Positions 28,403-36,300 of a stretch of DNA of 64,000 nt are shown here, in pieces. Under the pieces are notes generated by a model, which was not told where the DNA came from, did not search any database, and saw only the letters and a program-made list of their open reading frames with translations. The translations under genes and the position numbers were made by a program. The DNA comes from a bacterium (GTDB lineage: Bacteria; Vulcanimicrobiota; Vulcanimicrobiia; Eremiobacterales; Eremiobacteraceae). Each line of letters opens with the position of its first letter. The stretch's first letter is position 1. The stretch is taken from contig CADDZI010000006.1 in assembly GCA_902812405.1 (NCBI GenBank), forward strand, positions 1 through 64,000, in the 5' to 3' direction.

Positions 28403-28867
28403 TCAGCGGTCCCGCGCGATGTTGAGGGCGCGACGTTCCTCGTCACTCAGTTCCTTGTCCGCGGCGAAGTTGCGAACGGCTTTGGCATAGGTCCTCACTT
28501 CCTCGCGCGAATAGATGCTTGACAGGACGAACCCGTTGCCGTCCTCGTCCAGGACGGCCAAAGCATACGAAAGCTCCGAGCCGACGTCGGGAAACGCGTC
28601 AAAGCGTACGAACCCGACTCTGGTCAGGCTGCGCCGGGCAACCGCCTCAAGCGCATCCAGCCGCTCCCGAACGGCGCCGAGCTCCCCCGCCGGACCCGCC
28701 CGTGTCGAGGCCGGGGCCGCCGGTTTCTGCCTGGCAAACAGCCGCCTGGCAAAAGCCCAGTGGTAGACGGCGGCGACGACGATCGCACTCACAAGCGACA
28801 GCGCGAAGACCGGTGATGCGAGCGCCTGGCCCAGGCCGGTCACGAACGTCGAAAGGGCGCCGTTCAT
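28403..28867 (-). CDS. DUF4446-family membrane protein
   Basis: A protein of 154 residues from ATG 28867 (a GTG at 28924 is possible). It has one N-terminal membrane helix (about 16-38), a short helical linker, and the conserved DUF4446 core: LTRVGFVRFDAFPDVGSELSYALAVLDEDGNGFVLSSIYSREE is readable in pieces, with the terminal acidic LSDEERRALN segment. The family is widespread in Firmicutes and other Terrabacteria near spo0J/parB or wall genes; its function is unknown. Here it is followed by an M23 peptidase and preceded by the SRP RNA gene. Confidence 0.85.
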   Translation of the reverse strand: MNGALSTFVTGLGQALASPVFALSLVSAIVVAAVYHWAFARRLFARQKPAAPASTRAGPAGELGAVRERLDALEAVARRSLTRVGFVRFDAFPDVGSELSYALAVLDEDGNGFVLSSIYSREEVRTYAKAVRNFAADKELSDEERRALNIARDR

Positions 28868-28946
28868 GACGCTGCGACGGCTGTTTCGAAGTCTGCCAAG
28901 CCGCTCCTCCACGACATAGGTCACAGACGGGAGGCGTCAGACCGGC

Positions 28947-29045
28947 AAAAACCGCGGCACCCGAAGGGTCCGCGTACCGCTGCTACCTTCCGGTCCTGAC
29001 GGGGTTGGCGGACTTTCGTCGCGCGGGTACCGGTCTTCGCCCCCC
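28947..29045 (-). ncRNA. ffs: Bacterial SRP RNA (4.5S type)
   Basis: The minus strand carries the invariant SRP domain IV: GTCAGGACCGGAAGGTAGCAGC, with the GGAA tetraloop and the asymmetric loop for Ffh binding (around 28982-29003). Flanking arms pair as expected: AGTCCGC with GCGGACC, GTACCCG with CGGGTGC and ACCGG with CCGCGG-type bases, giving one rod of about 100 nt. A T5 run at 28947-28951 marks the likely 3' end. It is the short form lacking the Alu domain. Ends are approximate. Confidence 0.9.
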
Positions 29046-29100
29046 ACGCAACGGCCGAGCGTATGTTCGACCGTCCGACGCTGGTTCACGCTCCGCAGGC

Positions 29101-29128
29101 ATCATAACCTGCCCACCCGCACTGACAG
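29101..29128 (-). promoter_or_regulatory. Candidate promoter of the SRP RNA gene
   Basis: Minus-strand CTGTCA (29123-29128, 4/6 to TTGACA), a 16-base spacer, then TATGAT (29101-29106, 5/6 to TATAAT). Transcription would begin near 29094, about 50 bases before the predicted 5' end of the rod, implying 5' processing. Confidence 0.5.
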
Positions 29129-29207
29129 GTGCGGCAACGGTTCTTCGTTGATCGCAGGTTGGCTGCCTGACCCCGCGGGCTACCGCGTCTCGGGCAGCCG
29201 AACTCCT

Positions 29208-29239
29208 CCTCGCGGCTCCCCAATTGTCGGGCCGCGAGG
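29208..29239 (-). terminator. Strong hairpin right after the substrate-binding protein gene
   Basis: Perfect 9-base inverted repeat CCTCGCGGC (29208-29216) and GCCGCGAGG (29231-29239) with a 14-base loop, beginning one base after the stop codon of the upstream-coded protein. There is no U-tract on the minus strand, so it may be a factor-dependent terminator or a 3' stabilising stem rather than a classical terminator. Confidence 0.45.
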
Positions 29240-30226
29240 TCAATGCCGCCCCTCAGGCGGCGGTTTCCCAAATCCGTATCGGCGGTAGGCAGCTTGCGCT
29301 TGTGCCGAGCGCAGATATGCGCACCACAACACGCCCGCCCCGCTATGCGGTGCCGTACGCAGGACACCCGCCGCGTACGTTGCGGTCACGTTATCCGCCT
29401 TCGGAATGGCCACGCCGCCGATCGGATTGCCGGCCGACTCCTGAAAGCGGACTTCGGACGCCCAGGTGACGCCCGCGTCCACCGTTCCCTGCATAATCCA
29501 CATCGGCGTTTGACGGTGATGAATCTGGGTCAAGCGCGTCCGGCCGTCGGCAACCTTTGTCACGTAGACCGCACGATACAGGGCGTCGCCGCCCGCCGCA
29601 CGCAGAGCGGCAGCAATCTGACGGGCAACGCCTTCGTAGCCCGGGTTTGGCATCGCGAGCCGCACGTCGGAGCGGGCAAGATCGCGCAGCGTGCGGATAT
29701 GCCGCGGATTACCGGCATGCACCATCATCGCCAGGCTGTTGGTCGCATACGTCGTGACGTGTGTCACCTCACCTCGCTTTCGCATGGCGGCCAGCGTGCG
29801 CACCCCCGCTTCGTAGACGTCGGGCGCGACGCGTATCGTCAGGTTACCCAGCGTGAGCCGGCCGCCGGCGTGGATCTGGCGTGCCAGAATACCCGGGGGC
29901 AGGCTCTCGTAAAAGATGTGCCCGCGGAAGCGCGGGTATTGCCGCACGAATCCGTCAATCAGTGCCGGCATGACAAAAAACTGGTTCCCGCCGACGAAGA
30001 GAACCAGCATCGCGCCCTCGGGGTTGCCGTGCAGGTCTGCGACGTTGTCGATGTCCGGCACCGCAAACGTTTCGCCTCGATCAAGGGCGGGGTTCATGTC
30101 TCCATCAGCCCACGGCGGAAAGGGCCCCGCGGCAACCGGGGCGCCGAGCACGGCTCCGAAAAGGCAAACCGCGGCGAGGGCCGCCCGTGCCGCTGTACGG
30201 AGGATGGCGCGCTCCACCAGCATCAC
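29240..30226 (-). CDS. Exported substrate-binding protein (ModA/PBP-II-like)
   Basis: A 328-residue protein with a signal peptide (about residues 10-33, cleavage near APVAAG) and a type II periplasmic-binding fold. The block FVGGNQFFVMPALIDGFVRQYP followed by ILARQIHAGG, and later TYATNSLAMMVHAGNP, RTLRDLARSDVRLAMPNPGYEG and VDAGVTWASEVRFQ, follow the layout of molybdate/thiosulfate-type binding proteins (SBP_bac_11-like). No permease or ATPase gene is adjacent. Its GTG overlaps the stop of a DsrE-like exported protein (GTGA), so the two are translationally coupled and probably work together. Ligand unknown; an oxyanion is a guess from the fold family. Confidence 0.75.
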   Translation of the reverse strand: MMLVERAILRTAARAALAAVCLFGAVLGAPVAAGPFPPWADGDMNPALDRGETFAVPDIDNVADLHGNPEGAMLVLFVGGNQFFVMPALIDGFVRQYPRFRGHIFYESLPPGILARQIHAGGRLTLGNLTIRVAPDVYEAGVRTLAAMRKRGEVTHVTTYATNSLAMMVHAGNPRHIRTLRDLARSDVRLAMPNPGYEGVARQIAAALRAAGGDALYRAVYVTKVADGRTRLTQIHHRQTPMWIMQGTVDAGVTWASEVRFQESAGNPIGGVAIPKADNVTATYAAGVLRTAPHSGAGVLWCAYLRSAQAQAAYRRYGFGKPPPEGRH

Positions 30227-30936
30227 ACCGTGATGTAGGTGTAGCGGCCGTCGCTTTGCAGCAGTGCGATGGCCGCGACCATCGCCGCAACCACCAGAAC
30301 ACCGGGTTGCACGTGGGCCAGCATGTCACGGACGATCGTCTCCGGCTCTTGGGTCAAGCCGAAGCGGTGGATGAGAGCCCGGGCTTGTTCTTCGGTTGCC
30401 GTGTGGCAGCTCAAAAAGACGACACCGCGGCGCTGCAACGCCTGCATGCTCGTGTCCTGAAAAAGGGATTGCATGCTGTCGGGATCGTTGCTCGGATAGC
30501 GGCCGTCGGCAACCGGACTTGCATAGAAGGGGTTGCGCGTTGCGGGTTGACCGGTATGCGGGTCCGTGACACCTAGCCATTCACCGATGCGATACCTGCT
30601 CCAGACGGTGTCATCGAAGTTGAGCATGTTGGCAGGCCCGTGGAGGGCACCGACCACCTGGATCTGGTCGGCCGGTATGCCAAAACTGAAGTGCAAGCCG
30701 TTGAGAGAGTTCTTCATATTGTTGAGGAACTTGCCGTCGCCGATCTGGGTCACGTCGTAGACTTGTTTGACGCGTGCCCCGGCGTGGACGAGCCTCTCAA
30801 ACGGCTCGGGGTTCCAATCGTGCGTCGTGTACACCAATTGAGCGTCTGCTCTTTGCGCCGCCCTGGCTGCGAGGCCGACCCCGATGGCGCCGGCCACGGC
30901 GCGGCCAACGAAATGCTTGCGAGATAGCTTCTGCAC
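30223..30936 (-). CDS. Exported DsrE-family protein with Tat-like signal
   Basis: A 237-residue protein. The N-terminus MQKLSRKHFVGRAVAGAIGVGLAA reads like a twin-arginine signal with Lys replacing the second Arg, with cleavage near RADAQ. The body follows the DsrE/DsrF plan: an early THDWNPEPFERLVHAG strand-helix, QVVGALHGPANMLNF (compare the family VVxHGxA block), a single Cys in GVVFLSCHTATEEQA, and the terminal PGVLVVAAMVAAIALLQSDGRYTYI, equivalent to the usual end of this fold. DsrE-like proteins handle sulfur or serve redox roles in the cytosol; exported members are poorly known. Coupled by GTGA to the following binding-protein gene. Family assignment by pattern, moderately sure. Confidence 0.7.
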   Translation of the reverse strand: MQKLSRKHFVGRAVAGAIGVGLAARAAQRADAQLVYTTHDWNPEPFERLVHAGARVKQVYDVTQIGDGKFLNNMKNSLNGLHFSFGIPADQIQVVGALHGPANMLNFDDTVWSRYRIGEWLGVTDPHTGQPATRNPFYASPVADGRYPSNDPDSMQSLFQDTSMQALQRRGVVFLSCHTATEEQARALIHRFGLTQEPETIVRDMLAHVQPGVLVVAAMVAAIALLQSDGRYTYITV

Positions 30937-30979
30937 GGGCGTGCTCCTTTGGAAGAGTCATGGAACCGGGTCGGGGTGG

Positions 30980-31067
30980 CGGAGAGGGAGGGATTCGAAC
31001 CCTCGAGACGCTTGCGGCGCCTACACGCTTTCCAGGCGTGCCTGTTCGACCACTCCAGCACCTCTCC
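30980..31067 (-). tRNA. tRNA-Ser (anticodon GGA)
   Basis: Class II tRNA: acceptor GGAGAGG/CCTCTCC, anticodon stem CACGC/GCGTG with loop CTGGAAA giving GGA, long variable arm, discriminator G. Confidence 0.95.
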
Positions 31068-31083
31068 ACGAGACGGAATCCGA

Positions 31084-31170
31084 CATGCGGCAAGCGACCT
31101 TTCCGGTGTCCAGGCTGTGATGTGGTAACGCGTTCGGCGGACGGCCGCATACGGCGGGCGACCTTTCGGC
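31084..31170. repeat. Imperfect 23-base direct repeat upstream of tRNA-Ser(GGA)
   Basis: CATGCGGCAAGCGACCTTTC at 31084-31103 and CATACGGCGGGCGACCTTTC at 31148-31167 differ at only three or four positions and are 64 bases apart. They lie in the gap between tRNA-Ser and the fibronectin-III gene, upstream of the tRNA on its own strand. Confidence 0.5.
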
Positions 31171-31272
31171 TGCAGGGCCCGCCGCCCTACCGGCAGCGCG
31201 TTGAAAGCCGCGGATCAGCCCCGCCTTCCCCTACCGGCCAGACCGGCCGTGACGACCCCACGCCACGCGAAC

Positions 31273-33279
31273 CTACGGCAGGGTAACTTCGGCCGAAGCG
31301 GACGGCTGACCCAGCGCGCCGTTGGCGGCTTCGTAGACGATGCGATACAGGGCTCGCATTCGTCTGGGAGGATTCACGTCCAAAGCCTTCGTCCCGAGGA
31401 CCACGGGCCCGGCGATGACAAGCCAAGTCCCCTTTCCGCCCGCCTGGCGTTCGACGACGACCGCCAGCCCGTGTGGGATTTTGCCGAACGTCACTTGCAC
31501 GTGGGCAAAAGGCGTCGCCCGATAGGACACGCCCGGAGCGTCCGGGACCGGGAGAGGTGGGCTCCCAACGTGGACCACAACCGGACGTGTGGGTTGACTT
31601 CGGTTGCCGTAGCGGTCAACAGCGACAAAGCGATACCAATAATCTTGTCCCGGCTCAACGTTGCGGTCGACGTAGACGCGGGCGCTGCCCGGCAGCGGCA
31701 GCCCCATGACGACGCCCAGACGGCCCTCCGCGCCGGACCGCAACGCAATGATGTGCGTGGTCTTGCCGGCCGGTGCGGCCGCCGCCAGACCGATCGTGAC
31801 GATACCGTTTCGACCGCTCGCCGAGCGCACGTATGGCATGTCGGGCGGCGTCGTGTCGAGCAAAGTAACGGCGACGGTTTGGCTGGGTGAGGATTCCTTG
31901 CTATCGAATCCTACTGCTACCACGCGATACATGAGCGTGCCGGTCGTACCCAAGCCGACGAAGTCGTTGTAAAAAGGCGCGGGTGTCACCTTGGCGTTCA
32001 ACGTTTCCCACCGTGGGTCGGTGTCGGTGCGGCGCTCAATGAAGTACCCGGCGATGGCATAGCGGGCCGGCTGCCACGTCAAGCGGACTCGTGAACGGCC
32101 CACCTGGGCGTGCAGCCCAGCGACCGGTGCCGGAGCCGCAGGGGATGTCGGCTGCGCGGCAACGGGAAGGCTGGGGGGTCCAAGGTCTCCCTGGGGGCTG
32201 ACCGCGAGGACGCGGTAGTAGTAGACCGTTCCTCCCCGCAGGCCGCGATCCACGTAGGTGCCGGTCGTCGGCCCCAGGGGCTTGATCGTGAGCGGGACGT
32301 AAGGCCCGTCGTAGAGCGTTGACCGCTCGACGACGTAGCCCGCCGTGTGCCGGTTCTCGCGCGGCCGCCAGTGTAGCGTGTTCTCCTCGTGGCCGGCCGT
32401 CGCGCTGACGAAGACCGGGGCGATGGCCTGCATATCGACTGCAAAGAACGACGTTACCGCAGCCTGGCTGCGCCGTCCGAACGGATCCAGAGCATAGACC
32501 CGATACGTCAGCTGGGTGTCGGTCGGTGCCAGCGCATCGATGAACTCGGGCTGATCCGGCCGCCAGCGGACGGTCAAGACGAGCGGCCTTTGCGTCACTG
32601 AGACCCCACGCTGCCCGCCGCCGTCGCGCTCGATCGCATAGGCAATCACGGGTGCCGTGCGGTTGAGCTGCGGTAGATTCCAAAACAAGACAACGCCGCG
32701 CATGGTGGACGTGCCGTGCAGACCGCTGACGGCTGGCGGGAGGGGGGTCGGCACGAGGGGATTGACCGGCGGTCCATCGATGACCGGCCCCGCCGGGGAA
32801 CCGGCGGAATTCAGACCCACGGCGCGATAGCGGCGCTCGCCGCCCGAGCGATCTATTGTCGTCAACGTCAGGCCGGCCGCTTGGGCGTAGGTCTGATTGG
32901 TGAACGCCTTGAGCCCCAGCACGCCGTACAGATTGGCCAGATCTGCGGACCGTGTTGCACGTTGCTGGCTGGGGAAAAAGTCGCGGATACTTTGCTGGTC
33001 TGCAGCCGACAGTCGTGCCAGCGCGGCAGGGTTGCCCAGGCTGACCCGCGTCGCAACGACGTGCGGGCTGCCCGCTCCCAACTCCAGGATTTGCCAACCC
33101 CCGTTCGGCATGCGGCCGACCGGAGGAAACCACAGCAAGCGGATGGTGCCGTGTCCATCGGAGACGGCCAGCATGCCGCCGCCGGCCGCGCTGTCGGCAC
33201 GCGCCGGCACAGCCGAACCAAAGAGCCAGACCAAGCAGGCCACGACCGACAGAATGCCGGCACGGACGCGACGCTTCAC
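31273..33279 (-). CDS. Secreted fibronectin type III repeat protein
   Basis: About 668 residues from GTG 33279; the preceding frame to GTG 33348 is possible. A signal peptide (basic VKRRVR, hydrophobic core, cleavage near VPARA) is followed by an N-terminal region of about 170 residues without clear family, then four to five FN3-like beta-sandwiches marked by repeated elements such as VRLTWQPARYAIAGYFIERR, LHWRPRENRHTAGYVVERS, YYYRVLAVSPQGDLG and YWYRFVAVDRYGNRS. These are typical extracellular adhesion or spacer modules. No catalytic domain, LPXTG or type IX tail is seen. It is the last of three consecutive surface-protein genes, 91 bases after the giant protein. Confidence 0.85.
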   Translation of the reverse strand: MKRRVRAGILSVVACLVWLFGSAVPARADSAAGGGMLAVSDGHGTIRLLWFPPVGRMPNGGWQILELGAGSPHVVATRVSLGNPAALARLSAADQQSIRDFFPSQQRATRSADLANLYGVLGLKAFTNQTYAQAAGLTLTTIDRSGGERRYRAVGLNSAGSPAGPVIDGPPVNPLVPTPLPPAVSGLHGTSTMRGVVLFWNLPQLNRTAPVIAYAIERDGGGQRGVSVTQRPLVLTVRWRPDQPEFIDALAPTDTQLTYRVYALDPFGRRSQAAVTSFFAVDMQAIAPVFVSATAGHEENTLHWRPRENRHTAGYVVERSTLYDGPYVPLTIKPLGPTTGTYVDRGLRGGTVYYYRVLAVSPQGDLGPPSLPVAAQPTSPAAPAPVAGLHAQVGRSRVRLTWQPARYAIAGYFIERRTDTDPRWETLNAKVTPAPFYNDFVGLGTTGTLMYRVVAVGFDSKESSPSQTVAVTLLDTTPPDMPYVRSASGRNGIVTIGLAAAAPAGKTTHIIALRSGAEGRLGVVMGLPLPGSARVYVDRNVEPGQDYWYRFVAVDRYGNRSQPTRPVVVHVGSPPLPVPDAPGVSYRATPFAHVQVTFGKIPHGLAVVVERQAGGKGTWLVIAGPVVLGTKALDVNPPRRMRALYRIVYEAANGALGQPSASAEVTLP

Positions 33280-33369
33280 GGGGATGAGCTTCCCCGGCCA
33301 AGCCGGCGGCGCTTGTTGCGCGACGGAAGCGCTGTCACAGCTGTTCACGGCGGTTCGAACTCCACGGAC

Positions 33370-36300
33370 TCATAGGTGGACGCAGAAGTGAATGTCAGGC
33401 AAAGGCCACGGCGTGCCGATAGACGCACACCCGGTGACGTCAAGAGGCATAGCCGAAGCCTTGATGTCAATCGACTCCGAAACGCTGAAGCAGCCGCCTG
33501 CGATGCACGCGCCGCATTGTGCGGTTTCCGAAAACTCCCCGCTAACGTGCGGTTCCGGTGTTATCGTCAGGTCAACGTCTCCCTCGAAGTCGATGTAGGC
33601 CGATACGACGCTTGAGTCGCCGACGTCAAGATTCATCGTCGCACTGCCCCCGACGTCCACGCCTTGATTGGAGAGCATGAGGTAGCCGTCGACGTCGCCG
33701 ACGAGCAGGTGCGCCTGCACCCGCGGGCCGCTCTTCTGACCGACGTAGATATGCCAGTCGCCTCCTCCAAAGTGGAGGCTGGCGGCGTACTGACTGGAAC
33801 CATATTTCGGGCCCGGAATCTCCAGGTAAGCGATGTTGTTGAGCGGATCGGGTGCGTCGAACTTTCCCTCAAGACCGCCGTCGAAATTTCCTCCGCCAAA
33901 CTGAAAGTAACCGTCGATCAAGGGGTTGCCGCTGTGGTCGGGACTGGCGAACCAGGCCGCGTAGTCCATGCGAACACTCGGACTGCTCCCCAACGTGATC
34001 GTGAAGTTGCCGTCGAGGAAGTAGGTAAAGCCGTTATCCACCGATCCCAATTGCAGGCCCGCCAGCAGCGTCAGGTCGGAGCTCGGGTCGAACGTCGCCT
34101 TCGTAACGTCTTCGGGATTCTTGAGGTGGATGTGGTAGCCCGCCCCGCCGCCGATGCGGTAGAGGCTCATCGCTGCGGGGATGATGACGACGCCCGTACC
34201 GGGAAAAGACACGTCGACGCGAATGGCCCAGTAATCCGTGCCGCCCTGGTAGCCCAGCAGGAACTGCGCCTTGACCGGCGGGCCGCCGAAGTTCGACAGG
34301 TCGACGTCGCCCGTGTACTGGTCGTCGTTTGCCGTTTGCCGGTACACAGGCCGGATGTGGGAATCCGACGCCGGCTGACCGGCCGGGAAGGCCACCTCCT
34401 CATCGAAGGTGTTCATGCTGGGCGGCGAGACGACGTACTGCGTGCCCTCTTGGGAGAATCTGTAGTTGACCTGGGTCCCAGCCGCGGGCATGTAGGGACT
34501 CGACGAGAGGTGGACCGTCACCGCAAAGGCGACATCCAGCAGGTCGTTGCCGGCCGTCGGAGCGATCATGTGCACCGATTGCAGCTGAACCGGCGTACTG
34601 CCGAACATGGACGATCCCCCCAAGGGGATGTCTGTTTCCGTCGTTCCTCCCGCAAATGACGGCCGTCCTGCCAAGGTGAAGAACATGTGCGGGACATCCA
34701 CGTGCGCGAAGTGGTTGGGACCGTTGGAGAAATCAAAGTGCCCGTCTCCGCCTACCACCCAGCCTAAACCCTGCTGGGCTTGGAACTGCAGGTTATCGAC
34801 GGCAATGCTGATCTGTCCAAACTGCCGGCTCACCGGAGCGGACGACAGCGACAGGTAGGCCGTCCCGCTGCTCACGAGCGTTCCCGTTCCGGTTAGGTTG
34901 GCGTCGATGAAGGGAACGTGGACGAGCATGTTCGGGTATGTCGCCGTGAGTTCGGACTTGGTGACGTTGACGGTGGCGTGTGGGATGCTCACGTATCCGT
35001 TCTCGACGTCGGCTCGGAAGTTGATGTCGCGGTCGAAACTGCCCTCGAGACCCTCGGCATCCACGTACCAGCCGTTGACCTGCGCCGTGCTGTTGCCGAA
35101 GCCCAGCGTGAAGAGCGTCAGCTGCGCCTGTCCCAGGTCGATATTTTTTGTCAGGTCAAATGTGACGTTGTTCGAGGCAAGGAAGAACTGGCTGTGCCCG
35201 ATTTCGGTCGCAGGGAGCACCGCATGCTTGTAGACCCACGTCCCGTCGGGAAACACGGGAGCGACGAGGTTCTTCCATGCCGGCGCATGCGGCAGGTTCG
35301 TGATGATGCGTAGTTCCTGGCTCGTCAGCGACAGATTGAGGCCCATCAACATGTCGTAGTCGGGTTTGCCGTCCGTTTGGCCGTCGAGGGATGCCACGGA
35401 AGCGGTCACGCCGACGAGATGGAGATTTTGCGCCTCCCCAGGGGAGCCGACGTGCAGCCGGGCTTGCGCAACGTTGAGCCCATCCGGCACGTGCCAATTC
35501 TGAAAGTTGACGCGCACGGGTATGGCTTCGCTGGCGCCGCCGCCGACCGGAAAGTGCAGTACCAGCGAGCCGTGGCCGCTCCATAATCCCGGGCCGCTCG
35601 CGGTGATATTGTGCTGCAAGCCCGAGATCTCAAACGTACCTTCTTTGGTTGCAAACAGAAACGTACACGGCATTTTTGGGTTCGCTGGTTGCGCATCGTA
35701 GAAAGCGGGTCCCGACGTCACCGCCCCACCGGCGCGCCGAGGCGGCGCCCTCAGCGGTGCTTGTGCGACCGTCAGACCACCCGACGACCCGATCATAGGG
35801 TGGCTGGCAGCGGGTGCGACATACGCAACGAGAGGGACACGGTGAGATCCCTGCGTGAAGGGAGAGAGGAAACCCACGCTGCTTCCGAGCGCGGACGGTG
35901 ACACTCGTCCAGCTGCGAGAAGGACATCCAGGTTGGGGGCGCTCGCTGTCGGCGGCGCCACCTCGACCTCGACGACGACCCGGTGGTGTCCTGGCTGAGT
36001 GGTCAGGGTTTGCCGGGGGTACAACACCTGGGAGTCCACGTTCGGTGGACCGCTGCAGCCGCCGCGGCCACAGCCGTGACGCGGGTGCGAGCTCAAACCC
36101 GGCACGGCGTCGGTCTCCAGCTGCTGACCGTCGAGCAGCCACCTTGCCTGCGCATCGCCCGTCCCGTAGTAGCGCAACGTCGCCTGCGCCGTGACATCGT
36201 CGTCACACGTGCTGCACACGCCGTACACGGATCCGGCAGCCATTGCCGTGTGAGGTGCGCTGACGCGATGATTGGGAAAGTCCGTGATCGCCACGCTCTG

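Noticed and set aside
29240-30226. TAXI/TRAP transporter solute receptor
   Set aside because: No TRAP membrane subunits nearby and the sequence layout is closer to ModA-like binding proteins.
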